In this document: in pieces, positions 1 through 7,870 of the stretch
How positions within the stretch are numbered: the first letter of the stretch is position 1
How the letters are laid out: each line of letters begins with the position of its first letter
Source: Betaproteobacteria bacterium
GTDB lineage: Bacteria > Pseudomonadota > Gammaproteobacteria > Burkholderiales > Casimicrobiaceae
Assembly (NCBI GenBank): GCA_013298455.1
Contig: JAAFHR010000049.1
Coordinates: 1 to 12,355, forward strand
Reading direction: 5' to 3'
DNA: 12,355 nt
Translations under genes and position numbers: made by a program
Notes under the pieces: generated by a model
What the model was told of the DNA's origin: nothing
The model's database searches: none
The model's input: the letters and a program-made list of their open reading frames with translations, nothing else

Positions 1-105
1 TTGATGGCACTGGCTGGAAGCTATTTCGCGCTCTACGCGACCGCGTATCGTTGGGCTCGGCGCAGCACCAGCGCCGCGCACGGTACCCCCATCAAGCTTC
101 AATGA
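1..105 (+). CDS. C-terminal end of an unidentified membrane protein (5' truncated by window)
   Basis: Frame 1 is open from the first base to a TGA at 103-105, giving 34 visible residues. They begin with a hydrophobic stretch (LMALAGSYFALYATAYRW), followed by a basic, polar tail (RRSTSAAHGTPIKLQ). This looks like a final transmembrane helix with a short cytoplasmic tail. The stop overlaps the ATG of the next gene in an ATGA arrangement, so the two are probably translated together from one mRNA. That places the gene in the same polysaccharide cluster. The fragment is too short to assign a family. A multi-pass or chain-length-regulator-type membrane protein would fit the context, but that is a guess. 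Confidence 0.6.
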   Translation: MMALAGSYFALYATAYRWARRSTSAAHGTPIKLQ

Positions 106-1568
106 GTCACTTCGAGGTGCAACGCCCTTCGGCGCGAGACGAGCTGTTTGCGCTGCCATTAGTGCTGATAGTTGCGTTAACACTCTATCGCGGCGGCAAC
201 GTGGACTCCGCCATGATCGCCTACGCGGCGCTGTCGGTAAGCTGCTTGGCGGCCGCTGCGCTGATCGCCTGGCGCTCATCAAATCGAACGAACGACGCTT
301 CCAAGATGGGTTTTGACGTCACATGGCTGGTATGGGTCGGCTTTGGCGCGCTCGCGGCGCATGCCGTACTGTCGCTGATTCCGCTACCAGCGGGTCAATG
401 GGCAAAGCTCCCGGGACGCGGGGAGCTCAAGGTGTTGGCAGACAGCCTTGGGCTGCAAACACTCCCCGCTACGCTTGACGCCGTTGGTACCTCCCGCTCG
501 CTGCTGGTCATCATCTCGGCCGCCGGCGCGTTCGCATTGGCTCGAGTGCTCCCTGAGCGTGCGCTGTCGCTCGTGCTGGCCTCGTTGATGACCCTGGTCG
601 TGCTCGAAGCTTTGATTGGATTGTTGCAAGTTGCATTGGCAACGCCGAGTTGGTTGGGTTTTGAATCGGCAATAGGCGGACGCCGCGCGAGCGGCACGTT
701 CGTCAACAAGAACCACTTCGCTACGCTTCTCGCGATGACGCTGCCGCTTTTTGTATTGCGAATCACGTCGTCGTTTCACTTTGCAGACCCCGATTCAAGG
801 CCCGAGAGAAGCCTGTTGCTCGAGATGCTTTGGCTGGTCGCTGCAATCGTCGTCGGTACGGCGCTCTTGGCGAGTCTTTCACGAGCCGGCATTTTCGCAG
901 CGGGTGCGGCACTGCTGGTTTGCTGTTTGGGCTATGCGCTGATGTCAAAATCCAGCGGCGGGCGAGGCGCAGTGGCGGCGGTGCTTTTTTTAACGATCGC
1001 TCTGGCGGCAACGACCAATCTCTCAGCGCTCGTTGATTCAGTGTCGGGCGACCCGTTTGCCGCGAGCGTCGATAGCCGCTCGGCCATGACGAGCACAACC
1101 TTCGCTGCGGCGGGCGAATTCTCGCCCTTCGGAAGCGGACTGGGTACCTTTGCGATGGCCTACCAACGCTTCCAGCCAACGAGCTTGAGCGGCTTCATCG
1201 AATACGCGCACAACGACTATGCTCAGCTCGTTTTCGAAGCGGGCTGGACGGGTATCGCGGTGATTTGCCTTGCGCTCGCTACTTTGAGCACGCTCCTAGT
1301 TCGTACGCTCGCTGGTCGCAGACAACGTGCAGAGGGAGTGTGGATGCGCCTCGCGGGGTTATCCGCCCTAATCGCCATTGCGGTGCACGCATGGTTTGAT
1401 TTTCCGCTGCATATTCCGTCTTTGGCGGTGATCGCTAGCGTGTTTGCCGGAATCGCGTGTCGGCCACTGCCAAGGCGAAATTCGGTGGCGCCCTACGCGT
1501 CGAGGTGGCGGAATTCGCGTAGCGGCAACGCGGGGCCCACGATTGATGCGTCAAACGCGCCCGAGTAA
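102..1568 (+). CDS. O-antigen ligase / Wzy polymerase-like multi-pass membrane protein
   Basis: Predicted 488-residue inner-membrane protein of the O-antigen ligase (Wzy_C) superfamily. These proteins polymerise undecaprenyl-linked repeat units or transfer glycans to an acceptor at the periplasmic face. About ten hydrophobic segments are visible, for example near residues 15-29, 37-57, 73-94, 134-148, 155-180, 242-258, 262-280, 289-303, 383-401 and 418-430. Family-type motifs are GTFVNKNHFA (198-207), LSRAG (259-263), the periplasmic-loop motif YAHNDYAQLVFEAG (368-381) and WFDFPLHIPS (431-440). The frame is open from a TTG at 51, but I chose the ATG at 102 because it overlaps the upstream stop (ATGA) and puts a normal polar N-terminus ahead of the first helix. 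There is no clear Shine-Dalgarno, which suits coupled translation. The C-terminal tail is polar and Ser/Arg-rich. Ligase versus polymerase cannot be decided from sequence. Confidence 0.87.
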   Translation: MSHFEVQRPSARDELFALPLVLIVALTLYRGGNVDSAMIAYAALSVSCLAAAALIAWRSSNRTNDASKMGFDVTWLVWVGFGALAAHAVLSLIPLPAGQWAKLPGRGELKVLADSLGLQTLPATLDAVGTSRSLLVIISAAGAFALARVLPERALSLVLASLMTLVVLEALIGLLQVALATPSWLGFESAIGGRRASGTFVNKNHFATLLAMTLPLFVLRITSSFHFADPDSRPERSLLLEMLWLVAAIVVGTALLASLSRAGIFAAGAALLVCCLGYALMSKSSGGRGAVAAVLFLTIALAATTNLSALVDSVSGDPFAASVDSRSAMTSTTFAAAGEFSPFGSGLGTFAMAYQRFQPTSLSGFIEYAHNDYAQLVFEAGWTGIAVICLALATLSTLLVRTLAGRRQRAEGVWMRLAGLSALIAIAVHAWFDFPLHIPSLAVIASVFAGIACRPLPRRNSVAPYASRWRNSRSGNAGPTIDASNAPE

Positions 1569-2324
1569 TCGATAGACCAGACTGCCTGCGCTTTCCCGAA
1601 GCACAACTCGCCACGCATCGATGCCATCTTGCAGCGAAAGCTCAAACCAATCGATGTGCTCAGGCGCGGCGAAATCCACCGCATATGGCGTGACGCGCCA
1701 ACCGGCCTTCGCAAACGTTCGCTCAGCACGCGGCATGTGCCACGCAGAGGTCACCAGAAGCCAGGGGCGCTTAAAGTCCTCACCTACCAGCGGCACGCTG
1801 TTAATCGCGTTTTCGTAAGTATTACGTGAGCCCAATTCCAAAATGATGCGCTCGGGTGCCACGCCCACTTGCGAAAAAAAGCGAAGCGCGGCATCGGATT
1901 CGGGTGCGCCCAATTCGCCTAATCGGGCGTTACCGCCCGTAAACAGCAGCTTGAGTTGCGGATTTTCAAGCAAGCTCGGCAGCGGCTCAGTGGCTCGCTC
2001 GGAGGATCGCCCCAAACCCGGCAGCCGAACCCGTGAATCGGGTTTGCTCGAAAAGACGCCCCCCAAGACAATCACTCCAGCATACGAACCGACGGCCGCG
2101 GGTAATCGGTAGGGGCTTTCAAATTGCGCGATGACGGCGTAGGGCAGCGCGGTCCAAGAAAGCAGAGCGACGAGTGCGACAGCGAGCCCACTCAACCCCA
2201 CGGCAAGCCGCTTCATCCGAGCGCTGCCGACGCATTGCAGCGCGAACGCGGCAAGGATCAACGCAGCGAGCCAGATCAGCGGATCGAGCAGTACGCCAAC
2301 GACCGCTGACGCGAAGTAACTCAT
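1551..2324 (-). CDS. YdcF/ElyC-type DUF218 membrane-anchored protein
   Basis: 257-residue protein of the YdcF/SanA/ElyC (DUF218) family. These envelope-associated proteins have a Rossmann-like fold; ElyC is linked to undecaprenyl-phosphate-dependent envelope synthesis, but no general enzymatic activity is settled. Two N-terminal membrane segments (about residues 11-30 and 39-60) precede the globular domain. Diagnostic motifs are VIVLGG (84-89), FTGG (128-131), the E142/S143 region, SRNTYENA (166-173) and TSAWHMPRA (192-200). The frame is open to 2414, but the ATG at 2324 is preferred because it makes an ATGA overlap with the fcl stop and leaves the usual short N-terminus before the first helix. 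It is the last gene of the minus-strand run. Its 3' end overlaps the convergent Wzy-like gene by 18 bp. A role in lipid-carrier or polymer handling is inferred from context only. Confidence 0.85.
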   Translation of the reverse strand: MSYFASAVVGVLLDPLIWLAALILAAFALQCVGSARMKRLAVGLSGLAVALVALLSWTALPYAVIAQFESPYRLPAAVGSYAGVIVLGGVFSSKPDSRVRLPGLGRSSERATEPLPSLLENPQLKLLFTGGNARLGELGAPESDAALRFFSQVGVAPERIILELGSRNTYENAINSVPLVGEDFKRPWLLVTSAWHMPRAERTFAKAGWRVTPYAVDFAAPEHIDWFELSLQDGIDAWRVVLRESAGSLVYRLLGRV

Positions 2325-3271
2325 GCCGACAAGGCAGATCCCTGCGGACCGTGCTTCAAATACCAACGGTAGGTGTCCGCCACGCCGTCGGCAAGATCGA
2401 TTCTGGCGCGCCAACCGAGCCCATGAAGTCGATCAACATTCAATAGTTTTCGAGGTGTACCGTCGGGTTGGGTGGGGTCGGTGTGGATCGCGCCGTTGAA
2501 CCCCACGGTTTTCGCCACCAGCTGCGCGAGCTCGAGAATGCTGATGTCTTTACCCACACCGACGTTGACGTGCTCTGAGCCGGAGTAGGTTTGCATGAGG
2601 TGAATCGTGGCGTCGGCCATATCGTCAACGTGCAAAAACTCCCGCTTCGGCGCGCCGCTGCCCCAAATCGCGACGGATGCAGCCCCGTTTAGTTTGGCTT
2701 CATGAAACCGACGCAGCAAAGCGGGCAGCACGTGTGAAGTTTCGAGGTCAAAGTTGTCATGCGGGCCATAGAGATTGGTGGGCATGACACTGATCGCATT
2801 AAAACCGTATTGTTTTTTATACGCCTGACACATCTTCAGGCCCGCGATCTTTGCGATGGCGTACCACTCGTTGGTGGGCTCCAGCAGGCCAGTCAACAGC
2901 GACGCCTCTTCTATGGGTTGCGCCGCGAATTTTGGATAAATGCACGATGAGCCCAGAAAACAGAGCTTTTGCACGCCATGTTGCCAAGCCGAGTGAATGA
3001 CGTTGGTTTGAATCGCTAAGTTATCTCGCAAAAACTCAGCCGGAAATGCGTCGTTGGCTTTGATACCGCCGACCTTGGCCGCCGCGAGAAACACGTAACT
3101 CGGGCGCACTTCGCTAAAAAATCGATTGACTGCTTCGGCGTCGATCAAATCGAGCTCTGAGCGGCTGCGCAACACCAAGTTGGTTGCCCCCATCGATTGC
3201 AATCGCCGCACCAGCGCAGAACCTACAAGCCCGCGATGCCCCGCAACAAAAATCGGTTGATTAATGTCCAT
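2321..3271 (-). CDS. fcl: GDP-L-fucose synthase (GDP-4-keto-6-deoxymannose epimerase/reductase)
   Basis: 316-residue extended SDR enzyme, the usual length for the family. It performs the 3,5-epimerisation and NADPH-dependent 4-reduction of GDP-4-keto-6-deoxy-D-mannose to GDP-L-fucose in the cytoplasm. The nucleotide-binding motif GHRGLVGSA (11-19) is typical of this subfamily. The catalytic residues described for the E. coli enzyme (S107, C109, Y136, K140, H179) appear shifted by one: S108, C110, Y137 and K141 (YAIAK) and H180 (ETSH). The substrate-binding stretch MPTNLYGPHDNF (163-174) is intact. It lies 10 bp downstream of gmd with no recognisable Shine-Dalgarno, and its stop overlaps the start of the YdcF-like gene. 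The symbol wcaG is also used for this gene. Identification is secure; which glycan receives the fucose is not known. Confidence 0.96.
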   Translation of the reverse strand: MDINQPIFVAGHRGLVGSALVRRLQSMGATNLVLRSRSELDLIDAEAVNRFFSEVRPSYVFLAAAKVGGIKANDAFPAEFLRDNLAIQTNVIHSAWQHGVQKLCFLGSSCIYPKFAAQPIEEASLLTGLLEPTNEWYAIAKIAGLKMCQAYKKQYGFNAISVMPTNLYGPHDNFDLETSHVLPALLRRFHEAKLNGAASVAIWGSGAPKREFLHVDDMADATIHLMQTYSGSEHVNVGVGKDISILELAQLVAKTVGFNGAIHTDPTQPDGTPRKLLNVDRLHGLGWRARIDLADGVADTYRWYLKHGPQGSALSA

Positions 3272-3281
3272 CAGTGATAGA

Positions 3282-4397
3282 TCAGCCCGCGCCCGCTCGA
3301 TCAGGCGTAGGAAAGCCCTCTCGTTTCAAGAGCGCGTCTCGCTGAGCGCTGCGTAGATCGCTCTGCACCATTTCTTTGACCATGTCGGCGAACGGCGTCG
3401 TCGGTTTCCAACCAAGCTTTTGATGGGCGTAAGTCGGGTCGCCCAAGAGCGTTTCGACCTCGGCTGGGCGGAAATAGCGAGCATCCACGGCGACCAACGT
3501 GTGGCCGATTTTGAGCGCCGAATCGCTCGGCGCGGCCGCAACAACACCCACCTCTTTGACCCCACTCCCACGCCACTCAATCTCAATCCCCAGCTCACGC
3601 GCGGCGTAAGTCACGAAATCTCGGACTGAATACTGCGTGCCCGTGGCAATCACAAAATCCTCGGCAGCGGTTTGTTGCAGCATCAACCACTGCATCTGCA
3701 CATAATCCCGCGCATGGCCCCAATCCCGAAGCGCATCCATGTTGCCCAAAAACAGGCAGCGCTCCAGCCCCACGAAAGCGCGCGCCATAGCGCGGGTAAT
3801 TTTTCGTGTGACAAACGTTTCACCACGAAGCGGTGATTCGTGATTGAACAAGATGCCGTTGCACGCATACATCCCATACGCTTCTCGATAATTAACCGTA
3901 ATCCAATACGCATAGAGCTTCGCAACGCCGTAGGGCGAGCGAGGGTAAAACGGCGTTTTCTCGGTTTGCGGAATCTCCATCACCTTGCCGAAAAGCTCAG
4001 ACGTTGACGCCTGATAAAAGCGCGTTTTGCTTTCAAGCTTCAACATGCGAATGGCTTCTAGTAAACGAAGCGCACCCAACCCGTCCACGTTAGCCGTGTA
4101 TTCAGGCATCTCGAACGACACCTGCACATGGCTCTGCGCGCCAAGGTTGTAGATTTCGTCCGGCTGCACCTGCTCCACAATCCGCGTCAAGTTAGCCGTG
4201 TCAGTCAAATCACCGTAATGCAGCTTAAGTCTGCGGTTATCGACATGCGGATCCTCATACAAATGATCAATCCGGTCGGTGTTAAACGACGAAGCGCGTC
4301 GCTTGATGCCATGAACCTCATAGCCCTTCGCGAGCAAAAATTCGGCAAGGTAAGCTCCGTCTTGGCCTGTGATTCCGGTGATGAGTGCGCGTTTCAA
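3282..4397 (-). CDS. gmd: GDP-mannose 4,6-dehydratase
   Basis: 371-residue extended SDR enzyme that converts GDP-D-mannose to GDP-4-keto-6-deoxy-D-mannose, the substrate of the next gene product. Visible features are the NADP-binding motif GITGQDGAY (8-16), the RR..SFNTDRIDHLY segment (33-47), catalytic T132 and E134 in STSELFG, and Y156/K160 in SPYGVAK. The NHESPLRGETFVTRKITRA segment (185-203) is also typical. Residue numbering matches the E. coli enzyme closely. The start is a TTG at 4397. The next upstream in-frame codons (ATT, CAA, GGG) offer no ATG or GTG, and the family alignment begins exactly here. Only a weak GGG lies upstream. The 78-bp gap before it separates this GDP-fucose block from the modification genes. 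The C-terminus (PTPDRAGAG) is unremarkable. Confidence 0.96.
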   Translation of the reverse strand: MKRALITGITGQDGAYLAEFLLAKGYEVHGIKRRASSFNTDRIDHLYEDPHVDNRRLKLHYGDLTDTANLTRIVEQVQPDEIYNLGAQSHVQVSFEMPEYTANVDGLGALRLLEAIRMLKLESKTRFYQASTSELFGKVMEIPQTEKTPFYPRSPYGVAKLYAYWITVNYREAYGMYACNGILFNHESPLRGETFVTRKITRAMARAFVGLERCLFLGNMDALRDWGHARDYVQMQWLMLQQTAAEDFVIATGTQYSVRDFVTYAARELGIEIEWRGSGVKEVGVVAAAPSDSALKIGHTLVAVDARYFRPAEVETLLGDPTYAHQKLGWKPTTPFADMVKEMVQSDLRSAQRDALLKREGFPTPDRAGAG

Positions 4398-4475
4398 AAT
4401 TTGCCCGTTGTGTCTGACGCAAATCGTGCGCCAGAGCGCATTTCCGTCGAATAAATGCAGCGTTTCATCGGCAAC

Positions 4476-5285
4476 CTAATTTCCTTTCCGAAGCGAACTT
4501 GAAGACGACGGGAACACCGTCTGATTCGAAATGGACTGTGAAACAAGCGCCATCAGGTCTCCGTCAATTGCAATGGTGTCGGTGTAACGTCCGCCGAAAT
4601 ACAGCTTGTAGCCGTTCGATGACAGGTAGTTAACCGCAGAAGCGATCTCTGTGGGAGTCAAATGACCATGCTCGAACTGTATGACACCAGGGCGGTGTGC
4701 GGCGAGCGAAAGGCTCTGCAGGACTTCCAGGTCGAGCCCCTCCGTGTCGACGAGCAGCAAATCTACGTCTTGCCAACTATGCTTAGCCAGCACACGATCC
4801 AAGGTGACGCACTCGACAACGACACGCTCTAAATGGCCCTCGGCAACGTTGGCCTGATCGGCAACTCCTGCGCTCCGAAACGACGCAATGCTCGATCCAT
4901 AATCCCCGCTATCACTAACGGCCGCCGGGCGGAACAGCGTTAAGCTCGCGCGACCATCACGACCGATTGCAACGTTTTCGAAGATCATTCGGTCGGCGGC
5001 TTTGGCGTAGTTGCGCTTGAGACGCTCAAAAACCTCGGGCTGCGGCTCGATCAGAATGCCGGACCATTCGCCGCGCAGCGCGTGTGGAGAAATGACATCG
5101 CCGTACACGCCGTCATTAGCGCCCACTTGAACGAAGCGCAGCTGCTTGCCGCGAAGCGCGGTGAGTGCAAACACGGCCAGCTCAAACAGCGAGAGCTGCG
5201 AAAACGGCGCGATGGGTGCCTTACCAATGACGTAGCCGCGGCTTGAGAGCGCGTTCCGAACGACCGACTTCAGCCAGTGTTTCAT
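4476..5285 (-). CDS. FkbM family SAM-dependent methyltransferase
   Basis: 269-residue protein of the FkbM family, which O-methylates sugars or polyketides and is common in polysaccharide clusters. The SAM-binding core starts with FVQVGANDGVYGD (51-63; VGANDG at 54-59), followed by the acidic IEPQPEVFERLKRNY (79-93; E80 likely contacts SAM) and FENVAIG (102-108). The family hallmark LLLVDTEGLDLEVLQSL is at 176-192 with DTEG at 180-183, and GVIQFEHGHLT is at 200-210. The first 45 residues are a helical extension without a signal peptide. The C-terminus is Ser-rich. The ATG overlaps the stop of the aldo/keto reductase gene (ATGA), and no Shine-Dalgarno is evident. The target is probably a hydroxyl of one of the cluster's sugars, but the position is unknown. 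Confidence 0.9.
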   Translation of the reverse strand: MKHWLKSVVRNALSSRGYVIGKAPIAPFSQLSLFELAVFALTALRGKQLRFVQVGANDGVYGDVISPHALRGEWSGILIEPQPEVFERLKRNYAKAADRMIFENVAIGRDGRASLTLFRPAAVSDSGDYGSSIASFRSAGVADQANVAEGHLERVVVECVTLDRVLAKHSWQDVDLLLVDTEGLDLEVLQSLSLAAHRPGVIQFEHGHLTPTEIASAVNYLSSNGYKLYFGGRYTDTIAIDGDLMALVSQSISNQTVFPSSSSSLRKGN

Positions 5286-6127
5286 ATTCGATTCAAAGCC
5301 ACTTGGTTTACCTGTGCTGCGGAGCTTGCAGAAAAAATAACGGCGCCGTTGTGAATGCTCAGAAGCGCTCGTTCCAATCGAGCCCGCGCCGTCAACGAAG
5401 CAATGTCGCGTCCTGCATTCATTGGTGAGCGCAATACGCCATGAACGATACGAAGTGTATTTGTTTGCGGCGAACGCTCGCGATCAGATGCTTCTGCCGC
5501 ACACTGCAGTACCGCGCCAAACGGATTGATTGCGTCCACGGGGCCACCGTAACCCAGTCCGTAGGCTTTGATCAGCCGCTGCCTGACCAAATCGATCAAC
5601 ACCTGCTCCAACGCATCGCTCAACAGCACCTCGGCGGGTTCATGCACCAGCAAGATATCAATCGTGTCGCGGCGCAAGCGCTGCAGACTTCGTTCGACAC
5701 TTTCTGTGACCTGTGACCTCAACAAAATGTGCTGCGCCTTTGGAATCGATTGCGCTCGGGGCATCGAAGCCCGCAGTCGCAACAGCGACGCTTTCAAAGC
5801 AGGAAACGCCGCCAGCGCTGGGCGCAAGAGCGTCCTGTAGGCAACTGCGTTGGCGGTTTTCTTCGGAATCGCTCCGTAGGCGCCAATTTTTGTGGTGATG
5901 GTCGTTCCAGCGTGACCCGCTAGCAATTCGCCCAGCGCGACTTCAGATTCGCCGCAAGCATAGCTCGGTGCCGTATCGAAATGCGTAACACCCGCAAGCA
6001 GGGCAGCTTCAACAATTTTGGCAGAGCTTCGAAGCTCCCTGCCCGCGAAAAGCCTAGCGGCTCCAAGCCCTAGCCGCGAGATCGACAGCTCTGTGCCCGG
6101 GACACGCACAACGCCGAATCGGGTCAT
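5282..6127 (-). CDS. aldo/keto reductase family oxidoreductase
   Basis: 281-residue NAD(P)-dependent TIM-barrel reductase of the aldo/keto reductase superfamily. The start resembles the family N-terminus (GTELSISRLGLGAARLFAGR, 11-30). The catalytic tetrad appears complete: D51 and Y56 in FDTAPSYACGESEVALGELL, K80 in TTKIG, and H162 in LLVHEP. It is about 30-50 residues shorter than typical members. The C-terminal portion after residue 240 is brief, and a cofactor-binding motif is not obvious beyond IFSASSAAQVNQ (264-275). It overlaps the GMC oxidoreductase gene upstream and the FkbM gene downstream by 4 bp each. A GAGG lies 10 nt before the ATG. The likely substrate is an oxidised (keto) sugar made by the adjacent GMC enzyme, but this is inferred from gene order only. 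Confidence 0.9.
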   Translation of the reverse strand: MTRFGVVRVPGTELSISRLGLGAARLFAGRELRSSAKIVEAALLAGVTHFDTAPSYACGESEVALGELLAGHAGTTITTKIGAYGAIPKKTANAVAYRTLLRPALAAFPALKASLLRLRASMPRAQSIPKAQHILLRSQVTESVERSLQRLRRDTIDILLVHEPAEVLLSDALEQVLIDLVRQRLIKAYGLGYGGPVDAINPFGAVLQCAAEASDRERSPQTNTLRIVHGVLRSPMNAGRDIASLTARARLERALLSIHNGAVIFSASSAAQVNQVALNRI

Positions 6128-7737
6128 GTTGAAACGACCTCGCGAAAAGACGGCGATTTGCGATGCAGCGCCACGAGATGATCGCTCAGCCGAGTCGCTA
6201 AAGCGAGCGCGGTCAGCGTCACGTTGGCCTCGCCAGAGTCAGGCATCACGCTTGCACCAGCAACGTAGGTGTTGTTGGAGCCCGACACACAACCATCGAA
6301 GTTTGTCGCGCCGTCGCTCGGATCTCGAGACATTCGCAAGCCGCCGCTCGGGTGCGACGTGTCCCGTAGGTTCGCGAAGAACGTCTCGGGCTCGGCCAGA
6401 AGTTGCTCGTCAATGATCAGGTCCGCCATTTGAGTCCGCTCGAAGTAGCCCTTAAAGGCAGTTGCGGCTCGAACCAAAAGTGCACCGTCACCGCTGTTCA
6501 AGCGCCAATTCAAGGCCACCCTCGGCAATCCATCGGCTTGAATCGAGTCGTAGTCGAGTGTTATGTCGCTCTGGGCGCAGACCGATTGGTGACACTGCAC
6601 GGAGAGCCGAACGCCACCGTCAAAAAACGCCATGACGCGCTTCTCGACGGCGTACCGGTACACGAGCGGCGCAAAGGCCTTACCGACCGACCAGAGGCTC
6701 CGGGGCAACTCGTTCCATTGGGCGTAAGCCGTTCCAGTTCGAACCGCCTTGAGCAATGCCTTGATATTGGTGAGATGTTCGCTCATGCGAGAGTAGTAGC
6801 TAGGAAATGCGCTTACCGACCCGCTTGACTCGCCCGCGATCGCCTGCTTCGGATGAAAGAGCAGCTTCGGCATCAGTTTCACACCGTTGACAAAACCAGT
6901 CTCGAAACATTCCCGAAAGCGCCGATCGTCGTGCACCCGGAGCTGCCCAATCTCGCCCCCGAGATGGTCTTGAAAATAGCGGCCAATGTTCCGATTCTCG
7001 GCCCAAGGACAATTCGCGGAGCGCGTTGCAGACAGGAGTAACCTCGAGCTTTCTACTACGCCGGCCGCAATCACATAGGACTTGGCGCGCAAGAGGCGTT
7101 GATGCGCCGCATCCCCCAAGATCAAGCTGCGCGTGTCACCATTCTCAGCAAAAAGAAAGCCGACGACTTTCGCGTTAGTCACGAGACCGATGCGTTGAGG
7201 CTCTGCAAGTTCGGCGCGAAACAGGCTGGCGAGATTGGGATTGGGAAGCCAGTAGGAAAACATTCGCTCGATGTCGTCAAGCACTCCCTCATCGCTTCCG
7301 AATGTAGCGCGCGCCTCGGCATTTGCAGGCCTGGGAGGCAGGCCAAGGGCAGCATAGGTTCGCGCGTACAGCGCCGTGAGTTGCTCGTAAGTAACGGGCC
7401 ATTGATCTTGAGCCGTCAGATCAGCCCGACACAGCTCTGCTAGCTGGCCACCCCAGAGCAAACTCGTGCCGCCCAGGCCCATCGCGCGCCCACTCTCTAC
7501 GCTTGAGTGACGACGCCCAACGAGTTCGGTGTTAGCGGCGTTTTGCGAAGTGTCTGCGACCTTTCCGCCGCCTTCTATCACCGCAACGCTCAAGCCAGAC
7601 CTCGACAGAAGTACGGCGAGAAACAGCCCGACAACCCCTGCACCGGCGATCGCAACATCCCACTCTTTCGCCAGAAAACCGTCATCGAGCTGAAAAGTGT
7701 CGGTGTCCATGGCGATACTTGATGTCACAGCGACCAT
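6124..7737 (-). CDS. GMC-type FAD-dependent oxidoreductase
   Basis: About 537 residues. Flavoprotein of the glucose-methanol-choline oxidoreductase superfamily, which oxidises alcohol groups, often of sugars. The N-terminal dinucleotide fold is WDVAIAGAGVVGLFLA (27-42, GAGVVG at 32-37), with E55 at the end of the second strand. The FAD motif GLGGTSLLWGG lies at 87-97. The C-terminal domain has HPSGGLRMS, with the catalytic His at 462, and ANVTLTALALA, with the partner Asn at 505. No signal peptide or Tat motif is present, so it acts in the cytoplasm. The start is uncertain: a GTG at 7782 extends the frame, ATGs occur at 7737 and 7710, and none has a well-spaced Shine-Dalgarno. I chose 7737 as a compromise. 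Its stop overlaps the aldo/keto reductase start (ATGA), linking the two redox steps. Confidence 0.88.
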   Translation of the reverse strand: MVAVTSSIAMDTDTFQLDDGFLAKEWDVAIAGAGVVGLFLAVLLSRSGLSVAVIEGGGKVADTSQNAANTELVGRRHSSVESGRAMGLGGTSLLWGGQLAELCRADLTAQDQWPVTYEQLTALYARTYAALGLPPRPANAEARATFGSDEGVLDDIERMFSYWLPNPNLASLFRAELAEPQRIGLVTNAKVVGFLFAENGDTRSLILGDAAHQRLLRAKSYVIAAGVVESSRLLLSATRSANCPWAENRNIGRYFQDHLGGEIGQLRVHDDRRFRECFETGFVNGVKLMPKLLFHPKQAIAGESSGSVSAFPSYYSRMSEHLTNIKALLKAVRTGTAYAQWNELPRSLWSVGKAFAPLVYRYAVEKRVMAFFDGGVRLSVQCHQSVCAQSDITLDYDSIQADGLPRVALNWRLNSGDGALLVRAATAFKGYFERTQMADLIIDEQLLAEPETFFANLRDTSHPSGGLRMSRDPSDGATNFDGCVSGSNNTYVAGASVMPDSGEANVTLTALALATRLSDHLVALHRKSPSFREVVST

Positions 7738-7870
7738 ATCTTGAGTGAAGGTCCCTGTTGTGCATTGTAGGCGAGCGATCACTTGAGCCCGGTCGGCTGC
7801 GATTACGCGCAGCGCTCGTCAACATCGACTTCACAAACAAATATCGAGCGGCTGCAAGGAGTGCAAGCGC
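7738..7870. other. 133-bp intergenic gap inside the minus-strand gene run
   Basis: Largest gap within the run, between the WcaA-like glycosyltransferase stop and the oxidoreductase gene. On the minus strand a TACAAT at 7769-7764 resembles a -10 box and sits about 26 nt before the ATG at 7737, but no -35 match lies at the right distance. No terminator-like hairpin with a T-run was found. An internal promoter here is possible but unproven. Confidence 0.35.

Noticed and set aside
4427..4440. 5-bp stem hairpin (TGCGC/GCGCA) in the gap before gmd
   Set aside because: Short stem and no T-run on either strand; not enough for a terminator call.
6018..6416. 132-codon plus-strand frame opposite the oxidoreductase/reductase junction
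   Set aside because: Arg/Ser-rich composition, no motif, fully antisense to two well-supported genes; a shadow frame.
7764..7769. TACAAT resembling a -10 promoter box on the minus strand
   Set aside because: No -35 match 16-18 bp upstream and no extended -10; kept only as a note in the gap description.
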